A stretch of DNA of 64,000 nt from Yoonia maritima (GTDB lineage: Bacteria; Pseudomonadota; Alphaproteobacteria; Rhodobacterales; Rhodobacteraceae): contig NZ_PKFN01000013.1 of NCBI RefSeq assembly GCF_002933395.1, positions 120,345 to 184,344 of the forward strand. The letters run 5' to 3'. The first letter of the stretch is position 1, and the number at the start of each line of letters is the position of its first letter. Below are positions 37,628 through 45,782 of this stretch, piece after piece. The translations under genes were made by a program, and so were the position numbers. Under the pieces are notes generated by a model. That model was not told the origin of the DNA, did no database searches, and was given only the letters and a program-made list of their open reading frames with translations.

Positions 37628-37672
37628 GCGCCTCCGGCGGGAGTACTTTGCCCAAAGCGAGGGGATGATGCG
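37628..37672 (+). repeat. Short GC hairpin/REP-like intercistronic motif
   Basis: The gap between ATPase and permease contains CGCCTCCGGCGGGAGTA, a short dyad that I recall as recurrent between Rhodobacterales genes, often followed by a TTTGG-like run. A shorter related piece (CCGCCTGCGGGAGT) precedes the dihydropyrimidinase gene at about 35339-35352. Assignment as a genome-wide repeat needs comparison with other loci. Confidence 0.35.
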
Positions 37673-38593
37673 ATGAAGTCTATCATTCCCGTTTTGACCA
37701 TTGTTGTTGCGATTCTGCTGATTTGGGTGCTGGCGGTTATTCCGATGAATATGCATCTGACTGCGGATCAGGCGCAGCGTGATGGGCTGGCTGTGTCCCC
37801 CGAAACACCGGCAGAGCGCCAAGAGTACAATGGTTTGGGGCTGTCGCTTCGCAATCCGTCATTGTTGGGGCTGACCTTTGTTCAAGAACGCCCACGGCTT
37901 CCGTCACCACATCAGGTTGCGGCTGAGATGTGGGATACGATTGTGATGAAGAAGATCACCTCGAAGAGGTCGCTTGTTTATCATGGGTGGGTGACGCTTT
38001 CCGCCACTTTGCTTGGTTTTGCGATTGGTACTGGTTTGGGCATTCTGCTGGCGGTTGGGATTGTTTACAACCGTGCGATGGACATGAGCGTGATGCCTTG
38101 GGCCATTGCGAGCCAGACGATTCCAATCCTTGCGTTGGCCCCGATGATTATCGTTGTGTTAGGTGCGATCGGTATTCAGGGGCTTCTGCCGAAGGCGATT
38201 ATTAGTGCTTACCTGAGTTTTTTCCCAGTTGTCGTGGGGATGGTAAAGGGACTGCGTAGCCCGGATGCTATGCAGCTTGATTTGCTGCGGACCTATCATG
38301 CCAGCCCCGCCCAAGGGTTTTGGAAACTACGGTTGCCAGCTTCGGTTCCTTATCTGTTTGCGTCGTTGAAGATTGGGATATCGGCGTCACTTGTTGGGGC
38401 AATTGTTGCTGAATTGCCGACGGGTGCACGTGCTGGATTTGGCGCACGGATGTTGGTGGGTGACCAATATGGGCAACCGCTTGTGACTTGGGCGGCGTTG
38501 TTTGCTGCGGCGATCACGGCGGCGGCCTTGGTGGGGTTGTTTAGCCTATTGGAACGTCTGACCTTACGTCGGATGGGGATGGCGCACGCATGA
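37673..38593 (+). CDS. ABC transporter permease (pyrimidine importer subunit 1)
   Basis: 306-residue BPD_transp_1 permease of the SsuC/TauC/ThiX type. An N-terminal helix (IIPVLTIVVAILLIWVLAVIPM) is followed by a periplasmic stretch with RLPSPHQVAAEMWDT, then about five helices including the EAA-like loop FWKLRLPASVPYLFASLKIGIS. The ribosome site AGGGG is well placed. It overlaps the second permease by ATGA. Two different permeases plus one ATPase suggest a heterodimeric channel. Confidence 0.92.
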   Translation: MKSIIPVLTIVVAILLIWVLAVIPMNMHLTADQAQRDGLAVSPETPAERQEYNGLGLSLRNPSLLGLTFVQERPRLPSPHQVAAEMWDTIVMKKITSKRSLVYHGWVTLSATLLGFAIGTGLGILLAVGIVYNRAMDMSVMPWAIASQTIPILALAPMIIVVLGAIGIQGLLPKAIISAYLSFFPVVVGMVKGLRSPDAMQLDLLRTYHASPAQGFWKLRLPASVPYLFASLKIGISASLVGAIVAELPTGARAGFGARMLVGDQYGQPLVTWAALFAAAITAAALVGLFSLLERLTLRRMGMAHA

Positions 38594-39441
38594 CGTGGAT
38601 CGCAATCTTCGGGGCCTTGGCCATTTGGGCTGTTGGGTGGTTTATCAACGCGCGGCTGGCAAATGGGGTAAAGTCTGAAACCCGTATGGTAGGGCTGCTT
38701 GTGCCTATCATTTTCGGACTGACCCTTCTGCTAATGTGGGAATGGCTGGTTCGCATGTTGGAGGTGAATGCGGTGATTTTACCGCCGCCATCGTCTATTG
38801 GTGTAAGGTTGGTTAGCGAGCTGCCGCGCCTTTGGGCTGATTTTGAGCAGACCATCATTAAAGGCGCGATGACCGGATATTTGTTTGGCGCAGCTGCCGC
38901 GTTTGGTGTCGCAATCTTTGCTGATCGGTCAGAGTTTCTGACGCGTGGTATTCTACCGGTTGGCGGATTTATGGCGGCTTTGCCAATTGTGGGGACCGCC
39001 CCGATCTTTGTTAAATGGCTAGGTAGTGACTGGGAATCTAAGGCAGCTGTCGTTGGCGTTATGGTGTTTTTTCCGATCCTTGTGAACACCGTTGCCGGGT
39101 TGCGGGATACGACCACCATGCAGCGGGATTTGATGCGGACTTACGGTGCTGGATATTGGGCATCGCTGTTTAAATTGCGTTTGCCTGCTGCGATGCCATT
39201 CATTTTCAATGGCCTCAAGATTGCGACAACACTTGCGCTTATCGGGGCTATTGTTGCTGAATTTTTTGGCTCTCCGACGGTTGGGATGGGCTTTCGCATA
39301 TCAACCAGCGTCGGGCAGCTTGCGCTTGATATGGTCTGGGCTGAAATTGTGGTGGCAGCAATCGCCGGAAGCACGCTTTACGGGCTGATGGCATGGGTCG
39401 AAGGGCGGGTCACATTTTGGCACCCTTCGCAAAGAAAATAA
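38590..39441 (+). CDS. ABC transporter permease (pyrimidine importer subunit 2)
   Basis: 283-residue permease paralogous to the preceding gene. The conserved cytoplasmic loop reads YWASLFKLRLPAAMPFIFNGLKIATTLALIGAIVAEFF, and helices include IFGALAIWAVGWFI at the N-terminus and GLLVPIIFGLTLLLMWEWL. Together with 37673-38593 it would form the transmembrane channel. The start overlaps the previous stop (ATGA). Substrate (uracil, thymine or related) is inferred only from operon context. Confidence 0.92.
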   Translation: MTWIAIFGALAIWAVGWFINARLANGVKSETRMVGLLVPIIFGLTLLLMWEWLVRMLEVNAVILPPPSSIGVRLVSELPRLWADFEQTIIKGAMTGYLFGAAAAFGVAIFADRSEFLTRGILPVGGFMAALPIVGTAPIFVKWLGSDWESKAAVVGVMVFFPILVNTVAGLRDTTTMQRDLMRTYGAGYWASLFKLRLPAAMPFIFNGLKIATTLALIGAIVAEFFGSPTVGMGFRISTSVGQLALDMVWAEIVVAAIAGSTLYGLMAWVEGRVTFWHPSQRK

Positions 39442-39486
39442 CATTAAGCCCCGCAAAGAGGGCTCTAATCTGACTTGGAGGTCAAA

Positions 39487-40470
39487 ATGAAGAAATTGAT
39501 GATGGCGGCAGCTCTTGCCGCAGGTCTAGGCAGTGCAGCATCTGCCGACGACGAAGTAACACTGCAGTTGCAGTGGGTCACACAAGCCCAATTCGCGGGT
39601 TATTATGTGGCGCTCGACCAAGGGTTCTACGAAGAAGAAGGGCTGGATGTCACGATCTTGCCCGGCGGCCCTGACATTGCACCGCCGCAGGTGCTTGCTG
39701 GTGGTGGCGCTGATGTGATGCTGAACTGGATGCCATCCGCACTGTCGGCCCGTGAAAAAGGTCTGCCTGTTGTGAACATCGCGCAGCCGTTCAAAACATC
39801 GGGTCTGATGCTGACCTGCTGGAAAGATACCGGCATTGAAAGTGTCGAAGATTTCCGTGGTAAAACCATCGGCGTCTGGTTCTTTGGTAACGAATATCCG
39901 TTCCTGTCATGGATGTCCCAAGCAGGCATTCCAACTGACGGCGGCGAGGAGGGCGTGACCGTTCTCAAGCAGGGCTTTAACGTTGATCCACTGTTGCAGC
40001 GTCAGGCAGACTGCATTTCGACGATGACTTACAACGAATATGGTCAGGTCTTGGATGCGGGCGTTTCACCTGACGAATTGGTGACATTCCTTTACGAAGA
40101 CCAAGGCGTCGCAACCTTAGAAGACGGTATGTATGTGCTGGAGGATAACCTTGAAGATCCGGCATTTGTCGACAAGATGACCCGCTTTGTGCGCGCATCT
40201 ATGAAGGGTTGGAAATGGGCCGAAGAGAATGCGGAAGATGCTGCTGGTATCGTTTTGGATAACGACGAAACAGGTGCGCAAACCGAAGCTGCACAGGTTC
40301 GCATGATGGGCGAAATCGCTAAGCTGACTGCTGGTTCCAATGGCGCGCTTGATCCCGCTGATTATCAGCGGACGGTCGATACGCTGCTTGCTGGCGGTTC
40401 TGATCCTGTGATCTCTGCTGCACCCGAAGGCGCATGGACAAGCGTCATTACGGACGCTGCGCTGAATTAA
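39487..40470 (+). CDS. NMT1/THI5-like periplasmic substrate-binding protein
   Basis: 327-residue binding protein with a signal peptide (MKKLMMAAALAAGLGSAASADD). TLQLQWVTQAQFAGYYVALDQGFYEEEGLDV (about 25-55) is the typical start of THI5/NMT1-type proteins binding pyrimidines or amino-sulfonates. It provides specificity for the preceding ATPase and permeases. The start is ATG 39487 with TTGGAGG seven bases upstream; a TTG 12 bases earlier sits within that site. A strong terminator follows its stop. Confidence 0.9.
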   Translation: MKKLMMAAALAAGLGSAASADDEVTLQLQWVTQAQFAGYYVALDQGFYEEEGLDVTILPGGPDIAPPQVLAGGGADVMLNWMPSALSAREKGLPVVNIAQPFKTSGLMLTCWKDTGIESVEDFRGKTIGVWFFGNEYPFLSWMSQAGIPTDGGEEGVTVLKQGFNVDPLLQRQADCISTMTYNEYGQVLDAGVSPDELVTFLYEDQGVATLEDGMYVLEDNLEDPAFVDKMTRFVRASMKGWKWAEENAEDAAGIVLDNDETGAQTEAAQVRMMGEIAKLTAGSNGALDPADYQRTVDTLLAGGSDPVISAAPEGAWTSVITDAALN

Positions 40471-40490
40471 ACAGCATCATCTATGCTAAG

Positions 40491-40525
40491 AATAAGCGGC
40501 GGCGTGTCCGTCGCTTATTTCTTTT
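40491..40525 (+). terminator. Rho-independent terminator closing pyrimidine operon
   Basis: AATAAGCG plus GCG (left arm from 40491) pairs with CGTCGCTTATT (to 40519) around a short loop, then TTTCTTTT (40517-40525). It ends at the stop of the convergent TetR gene and could serve both strands. Confidence 0.85.
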
Positions 40526-41094
40526 CAAAGTAGCGCTTTCAACACGGCGTTGATCTGATCAGTTGTTGGCTTTGGCCCTTGTCCGGTTACGTACATGAGC
40601 GTGATCCCGTCAACGAGCCCTGCACAGGTATCAACTGGCACATCTGCGCGTCCGTGAGAAACAAGCTGTAAAAAAAATGCGATAGGGCGGCGTGCGGCTG
40701 CTGTCAGTTTATCGCCCACCGCGCTTAGGTCTTCGCGCCGGGATGACGCGACCGTCAGCTCGATTCGGGCTAGGAATAAATTTTTGCTGTCTTCTGCATA
40801 GCGAACCATTTCATCGCCAACATATGCGATCGCTGCGGTCATGCCTTGTTTGGCGGCGATATCAGAAAACGCCACTTGAAGTTCATCACAATCCTTGCCC
40901 AGTAGATCAGCAAGATGATCGGCAGCTGCCAGCAAAAGAGCAGTCTTTTTCGGAAAGTAGTAGGTTGTTGAGCCCTGCGGCAAACCTGCGGCTTCGTCCA
41001 CGGCGCGGTGCGTGACCCCATCCAGCCCCCTTGATGCAAGCAGCCCGATTACCCCCATCAGGATTGCGGTCTTGCGTTCGGCTTTTTGCGCCAT
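40525..41094 (-). CDS. TetR-family transcriptional regulator
   Basis: 189-residue repressor with an N-terminal helix-turn-helix (LLASRGLDGVTHRAVDEAAGLPQGSTTYYFPKKTALL, about 18-54) and a C-terminal helical ligand domain (possibly TetR_C type). The neighbouring genes are RidA divergently and a pyrimidine operon behind it. A 12-bp palindrome CTACATATGTAG lies 14 bases upstream of its ATG in the gap with ridA, a good autoregulatory operator candidate. The ligand is unknown. Confidence 0.9.
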   Translation of the reverse strand: MAQKAERKTAILMGVIGLLASRGLDGVTHRAVDEAAGLPQGSTTYYFPKKTALLLAAADHLADLLGKDCDELQVAFSDIAAKQGMTAAIAYVGDEMVRYAEDSKNLFLARIELTVASSRREDLSAVGDKLTAAARRPIAFFLQLVSHGRADVPVDTCAGLVDGITLMYVTGQGPKPTTDQINAVLKALL

Positions 41095-41107
41095 TGAATT
41101 GCATCCT

Positions 41108-41119
41108 CTACATATGTAG
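41108..41119. promoter_or_regulatory. Palindromic operator candidate between TetR gene and ridA-like gene
   Basis: CTACATATGTAG is a perfect 12-base palindrome positioned between two divergent starts (TetR 41094, RidA 41164). TetR regulators often bind palindromes in such gaps, but the length is short and occurrence by chance cannot be excluded. Confidence 0.45.
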
Positions 41120-41163
41120 CAATTTAAGAATCAGAAGTAGAATTTTTCTTATTGGATGATCTT

Positions 41164-41571
41164 ATGACACAGACAATTACACGTATGAACCCCCCGACGA
41201 TGCCGGATGCAGGCGCAATGGGGTATTCGCAGATATCAATCGTTGAACCGGGCAGGATGGCTTATGTTTCGGGGCAGGTCGCGACACGGGCAACAGGTGA
41301 ACCTGTACCCGAGGGCTTGATCGAGCAAACGCAGATCGCGGTCGATAATGCAAAAGCGGCGCTCGACGCGTTGGGCGCATCCCCACAGGATATCGTGATT
41401 TTACGGTGCTTTATGACTGACCTGAACCCGGCAAGTTTGGAACAGGTATTTCCACCGATCCTCGCGCTTTTCGATGGTGCACAGCCATGCATCACAGGTG
41501 TGGGCGTTGCGGCGCTCGCTTCGCCAGAGTTCAAGGTTGAGCTAGAGCTAACGGTACGCCTACCGGATTGA
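41164..41571 (+). CDS. RidA (YjgF/YER057c/UK114) family protein
   Basis: 135-residue RidA-superfamily protein. The RidA-like core is FSQISIVEPGRMAYVSGQVATRATGEPVPEG at the start, then RCFMTDLNPASLEQVFPPIL. The canonical arginine for imine hydrolysis is not at the usual RidA-I position (the C-terminal part reads CITGVGVAALASPEFKVELELTV), so it may belong to a non-deaminase subgroup. Start ATG 41164 was preferred over a TTG 12 bases upstream. It converges with the P1 peptidase gene with a 12-base overlap. Confidence 0.88.
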   Translation: MTQTITRMNPPTMPDAGAMGYSQISIVEPGRMAYVSGQVATRATGEPVPEGLIEQTQIAVDNAKAALDALGASPQDIVILRCFMTDLNPASLEQVFPPILALFDGAQPCITGVGVAALASPEFKVELELTVRLPD

Positions 41572-42588
41572 TCGGCTTTGATAGCACGGAATAAGGTCGT
41601 TGGCTGCAGGTGTTGCTTCGTAAACGCCACGGCAAATTGCGCGACTTAGGCAAACAGCCGCTGCAGCGCCGATTTCACGCATGGCTGTCGGATCAACACC
41701 TGAGCCGTCTCCGGTCGCTGCAGCGAACACCAAGTCCCCATCTAGCGGAGTGTGCGACGGAACGATTGCACGGGCCATTCCGTCGTGGGCAGTGACCGCC
41801 ATGCGGTGGCATTGCGTCTTGGTCAGAGGCGCATCAGTTGCGACGATGGCGATTGTCGTATTTGCGTTTTCGGCACCCTGTAACGCCATCGCCTTTTCTT
41901 TGCGGCTTTCTTGTGGGGCGACCAGCCCGCTGGCAGGATCAGGGCCGATGCCGCCAAATTCGCTGTCAATTTCAAACGGGGCGGCCCAGAAATGCCGATC
42001 ACCTGGGGTCGTCACACTGCCAAGTGAATTAACGACAACCAGCGCGCCCACGGTCGTACCATCGGGTAACACCATTGACGCAGAGCCAAGCCCACCTTTT
42101 TGCATCGCGGCAAGTGCGCCTGTCCCTGCACCGACGCTTCCTAAATCAAAATCGGGGACCGCGTTTTGCAGCGCGGTATGACCTAAGGCGCGATAGGGAT
42201 TTTCGTCCCAATCCTTGTTACCGCCATTGATCAGATCAAACACAATTGCACCCGGTACAATTGGGATCGCCAACTTGCCAACGGCAAATCCGCGGCCCAT
42301 TGCACGCAGACCATCCATCACACCAGAACACGCATCCAACCCAAATGCGGACCCGCCAGACAGCACAAGCGCGTCAATCGCACCCACGGTTTTGTCTGGT
42401 GCCAGCAGATCAGTTTCTTTCGTGCCGGGTGCCCCACCCATCACATGAACGCTCGCAACGAACGGCGCATCACCAACTAACACGGTGCTGCCTGACTTTA
42501 GTGCAGCGTCTTGGGCATTCCCGACGCGCAACCCCGCTATGTCGGTGATCAGATTCTTCGGTCCGGGTCTATATGTCATGGTTTGCAT
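41560..42588 (-). CDS. P1-family (S58) autoprocessing peptidase/aminohydrolase, NylC-like
   Basis: 342-residue Ntn-fold hydrolase of the DmpA/NylC family. These proteins cleave themselves into two chains and then hydrolyse amide bonds with the new N-terminal residue. The probable cleavage site is Asn243-Thr244 (ENANTTIAIVATDA), like the Asn-Thr site of nylon hydrolase NylC; the upstream LSGGSAFGLDA and GSVGAGTGALAAMQKGGLG blocks are also family features. The natural substrate (D-amino peptides, beta-peptides) is unknown. The start ATG 42588 (MQTMTYRPG) is plausible; the ATG nine bases later is also possible. Confidence 0.9.
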   Translation of the reverse strand: MQTMTYRPGPKNLITDIAGLRVGNAQDAALKSGSTVLVGDAPFVASVHVMGGAPGTKETDLLAPDKTVGAIDALVLSGGSAFGLDACSGVMDGLRAMGRGFAVGKLAIPIVPGAIVFDLINGGNKDWDENPYRALGHTALQNAVPDFDLGSVGAGTGALAAMQKGGLGSASMVLPDGTTVGALVVVNSLGSVTTPGDRHFWAAPFEIDSEFGGIGPDPASGLVAPQESRKEKAMALQGAENANTTIAIVATDAPLTKTQCHRMAVTAHDGMARAIVPSHTPLDGDLVFAAATGDGSGVDPTAMREIGAAAAVCLSRAICRGVYEATPAANDLIPCYQSRSIR

Positions 42589-42658
42589 GCTGGCATGTTT
42601 AAGCCTCTTAAAACAATGAGGATGATGCAAAATTTGCAGTGATACGTTTGCGTTTGTC

Positions 42659-42671
42659 GTCTAAATCGGAC
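42659..42671 (+). promoter_or_regulatory. Weak copy of gltD/ilvE-type site upstream of panB
   Basis: GTCTAAATCGGAC shares the core of the gltD and ilvE sites (GTCC-RAAW-CGGAC) with one mismatch in the left arm. It lies 115 bases upstream of panB. The flanking TAT and CTAAT are not conserved, so this may be chance, but the target (pantothenate from ketoisovalerate) fits a branched-chain regulon. Confidence 0.3.
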
Positions 42672-42786
42672 ACGAAATAATGTTTCAACGTTGGGTTAGA
42701 TTGTCTGTTTCTCGAGGCTTGTCGCTGGAAACACCCCCGCTCGGCTGTTATCTGACGTGCAACTAGGCGTTAGGTTGGAGGACCAG

Positions 42787-43614
42787 ATGAGCGCGACTGC
42801 GAAAAAACGAGCCCCTTTGCCGGATGATATCCGTGCTGCAAAAGGTGGTGCGCCACTGGTCAGCCTGACCGCATACACCACACCCATGGCACAAATGATG
42901 GACGAACACTGTGATTTCGTTCTTGTCGGTGACAGTGTGGGGATGGTCCTTCATGGTCTTCCTTCGACGCTTGGCGTGACGATGGAGATGATGATCATGC
43001 ACGCTCAGGCTGTCGCGCGCGGGTTAAAAAGCGCGATGATGGTTGTGGACATGCCATTCGGGTCATACGAAGAAAGCCCACAGCAAGCATTTCGTAATGC
43101 GGCGCGATTGATGTCTGAAACAGGCGCTGGCGCGGTAAAGCTAGAAGGCGGCGTCGTGATGGCCGAAACCATCGCGTTCCTTGTATCGCGCGGTATTCCT
43201 GTCATGGCGCACATCGGCCTGACCCCGCAATCCGTGAACACTTTGGGTGGTTACAAGGTCCAAGGGCGCGGTGATGAACGTGACGCGCTGATTGCGGATG
43301 CGCGCGCTATCACAGATGCAGGCGCTTTTGCCGTGGTCCTTGAAAAAGTACCCGCAACGCTGGCGGATGAGATCACCGCAGACATTGCGATCCCGACCAT
43401 CGGCATTGGCGCAGGCGCGGGTTGCGATGGCCAAATTCTGGTCGTTGACGACATGCTTGGCTTGTTCACGGCGTTCAAGGCAAAGTTCGTGAAGCGCTAT
43501 GCGCATTTGGGCGACGATGGCGCAGCAGCGATCGCCAACTACGCAGAAGAAGTCCGCGCACGGACCTTCCCAGCCCAAGAACATATTTTCGCGGACGAGG
43601 CCCCCAAGAAATGA
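42787..43614 (+). CDS. panB: 3-methyl-2-oxobutanoate hydroxymethyltransferase PanB
   Basis: 275-residue decameric (beta/alpha)8 enzyme that adds a hydroxymethyl group from methylene-tetrahydrofolate to 2-oxoisovalerate for pantothenate and CoA. Motifs: [19 protein letters not shown] (about 22-40), [27 protein letters not shown], and [22 protein letters not shown]. The start is ATG 42787 with TTGGAGG upstream. It overlaps panC by ATGA, forming the usual panBC pair. Confidence 0.97.
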   Translation: MSATAKKRAPLPDDIRAAKGGAPLVSLTAYTTPMAQMMDEHCDFVLVGDSVGMVLHGLPSTLGVTMEMMIMHAQAVARGLKSAMMVVDMPFGSYEESPQQAFRNAARLMSETGAGAVKLEGGVVMAETIAFLVSRGIPVMAHIGLTPQSVNTLGGYKVQGRGDERDALIADARAITDAGAFAVVLEKVPATLADEITADIAIPTIGIGAGAGCDGQILVVDDMLGLFTAFKAKFVKRYAHLGDDGAAAIANYAEEVRARTFPAQEHIFADEAPKK

Positions 43615-44456
43615 TCGCACCGATTGAACGGACCCTTGCCGCGTTACGCGCCCAGACGGCTGTCTGGCGCAAAGCAGGCGAGATAATTGGCGTTGTCCCA
43701 ACAATGGGCGCGCTGCATCAGGGGCATTTGTCGCTGGCCCGGGCCGCGCGCGCGGCATGTGACCGAGTGATTGTTACGATTTTTGTAAACCCCAAACAGT
43801 TCAATAACCCGGACGATCTGGAGAACTACCCGCGCACGGAAAACGACGACGCGCGCAAATTGGAATCGATTGGCGTTGACCTAATCTATGTGCCTTCAGC
43901 TGATCAAATTTACCCCGAAGGCTTTGCGACGTCTGTGACCGTTTCAGGCCTGACCGATATGCTATGCGGGGCAACCCGCCCTGGCCACTTTGATGGCGTC
44001 GCGACTGTGGTGCCGAAACTGTTCTTGCAAACCAGTGCCGACAAAGCGTTCTTTGGCGAAAAAGATTATCAACAACTACAGGTCGTGCGCCGTCTCGCCG
44101 CTGACCTGGATATCCCTATCGAAGTCGTCGGATGCCCTACAATCCGCGAAGAAGACGGGCTGGCGATGTCATCGCGCAACCTGCTGCTATCCGACCGATC
44201 CCGCATTCACGCGCCCGTTCTGGCCGAGGTGATGAACGACCTGCGCGATCAGCTTTTGGCAGGTGCCGCAATGTCAGACATCGAAGCCGACGCACGCGCA
44301 CGCCTGCTGGCCGTAGGGTTCAACGACATCGACTACCTCGAACTGCGCGACGGTGGGGATTTGTCACTATTGGACAAAACGAAACCCGATGCGCGGTTAT
44401 TTGCAGCAGCGTGGCTGGCGGGTGTGCGGTTGATTGATAATATTGCGGTAGGTTAG
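43611..44456 (+). CDS. panC: Pantothenate synthetase PanC
   Basis: 281-residue nucleotidyltransferase-fold enzyme condensing pantoate with beta-alanine, using ATP. The HIGH-like motif is [14 protein letters not shown] (about 28-41), with [19 protein letters not shown] and [17 protein letters not shown] following, and the KMSKS-like MSSRNLLLS near residue 183. The beta-alanine could come partly from the pyrimidine pathway encoded upstream, a functional link worth noting. It overlaps panB by ATGA. Confidence 0.97.
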   Translation: MIAPIERTLAALRAQTAVWRKAGEIIGVVPTMGALHQGHLSLARAARAACDRVIVTIFVNPKQFNNPDDLENYPRTENDDARKLESIGVDLIYVPSADQIYPEGFATSVTVSGLTDMLCGATRPGHFDGVATVVPKLFLQTSADKAFFGEKDYQQLQVVRRLAADLDIPIEVVGCPTIREEDGLAMSSRNLLLSDRSRIHAPVLAEVMNDLRDQLLAGAAMSDIEADARARLLAVGFNDIDYLELRDGGDLSLLDKTKPDARLFAAAWLAGVRLIDNIAVG

Positions 44457-44570
44457 ATACGCAAATACGTACGCCCACTGTGCGGGACTTTGCCGACTTT
44501 CGCTGCGTTTGCGCCAATGGTCGCTTGAAAACAGTTTTTCATAATAGTCACAAGGCAAGGATACAAAGCG

Positions 44571-45602
44571 TTATTGCCTGATAGTCTCCCAAATTCCACT
44601 TGCGTAGTCCACCATGATTGTTGCCTGAGAGTTCATTTCGGAGGTGACAAACTTATCAAGAAAGATCGTAGTAATTATACTCTCAGACACATTGTAGCTG
44701 ATACGACAATATCGACTGAGGTGAGCATTGTGCCGTATTAAATCATCACGATGGTTGTGACATTCAACCGTGATTGGCGCGCCAATAGCATCTATGCCGA
44801 TGTGTTTTGTTTCTTCTTCACTCCAGAACTGTGTATCATCATAAAAGGAAAATTCGTTTTGTTCTGCCGAAACAAATACGAGCCTATGTCTCGGCGTTCC
44901 CTTGCACCAAATGCTCAGAGACAGTTCGACTCGCGTTGAGCACCATTCTCGGAGTTTGGACAAACGCAAGCATGCGTTAATAGGCGCTGAGCTGCCCTCA
45001 CAGGTTTCATGAATGGGGATTAACTCGACTTCCTCAAATAACACCTCTTCAGTAGGGTCACTTTCCAGAACTTGAAGCATTTCACCGCTCCGCCGAAAGC
45101 GAGTTCGACAGCGGCCATATTCTAAACAATTATGGATGGTTTCCAATTGTGGACTTGCTGGAAGTCTTACCACTTGGCCGCCTAAGATTCCAATAACGTT
45201 GCCTTCTTGGAATCTTGCCAAATTTTCTCGGCGTTCCAATTCGTAGCTTTGATTACTCAACCACAAAACAAGAATAGCACTGAGCGGAGCAAAAAGTGAA
45301 ATTGCGCCAACTGCATACGCAAGGCTATTGACGCCTCTAACGTGTGCAATCTTCGCTGTCGTTGAAACGGCAAGGCCAACGCCGATCAAGAAGATAGGTA
45401 TAAGAATGAAAGTTGGGATTGCGAAAAATATCAGCCCTCCCATTTGAATGCCATTGATAACGACAAAGAAGGCGACGATCCACAGGAAAGACCTGATAGC
45501 TATTCGAAATCCAGCTTTTCGAGCTCTTACAGCCTTAGTTTCCGATCGTGATATCCCTACAAGCCATGCCACAAGAAAGATAAGGTAGAAGGTGACATAC
45601 AA
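44571..45602 (-). CDS. Orphan membrane protein with Cys-rich soluble domain
   Basis: 343 residues with no recognised family. Four hydrophobic helices occupy the N-terminal third (VTFYLIFLVAWLVGI, SFLWIVAFFVVINGI, LIFFAIPTFILIPIFLIGVGLAV, LAYAVGAISLFAPLSAILVLWL). The rest is soluble with seven or eight cysteines (NCLEYGRCR, ETCEGS, NACLRL, EWCSTR, IWCKGT, VECHN, RYCRIS). Its base composition is clearly AT-richer than the neighbours and the probable start is a TTG at 45602 (an upstream TAG closes the frame), which may mark recent acquisition. Confidence 0.6.
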   Translation of the reverse strand: MYVTFYLIFLVAWLVGISRSETKAVRARKAGFRIAIRSFLWIVAFFVVINGIQMGGLIFFAIPTFILIPIFLIGVGLAVSTTAKIAHVRGVNSLAYAVGAISLFAPLSAILVLWLSNQSYELERRENLARFQEGNVIGILGGQVVRLPASPQLETIHNCLEYGRCRTRFRRSGEMLQVLESDPTEEVLFEEVELIPIHETCEGSSAPINACLRLSKLREWCSTRVELSLSIWCKGTPRHRLVFVSAEQNEFSFYDDTQFWSEEETKHIGIDAIGAPITVECHNHRDDLIRHNAHLSRYCRISYNVSESIITTIFLDKFVTSEMNSQATIMVDYASGIWETIRQ

Positions 45603-45782
45603 CTGATCGAATCCAGTCTAAACTTGGGCGCTGTGAAGCGCGAATATGGGCATAAGTATAAAACTTGTCTGGCAGCGATTCAATTGAAGCAATTATATCT
45701 GAATACTAACAAGAGCAATCATTCGAGCACAACGCAGCAATAGGTAATTTGGACTCTAAGCTGACCTTCATCGTTGAGGAAC

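Noticed and set aside
45603..45782. Possible gene or ncRNA in the AT-rich gap between the orphan membrane protein and the M20 deacylase
   Set aside because: No open frame with ribosome site, no convincing stem-loop or repeat was found.
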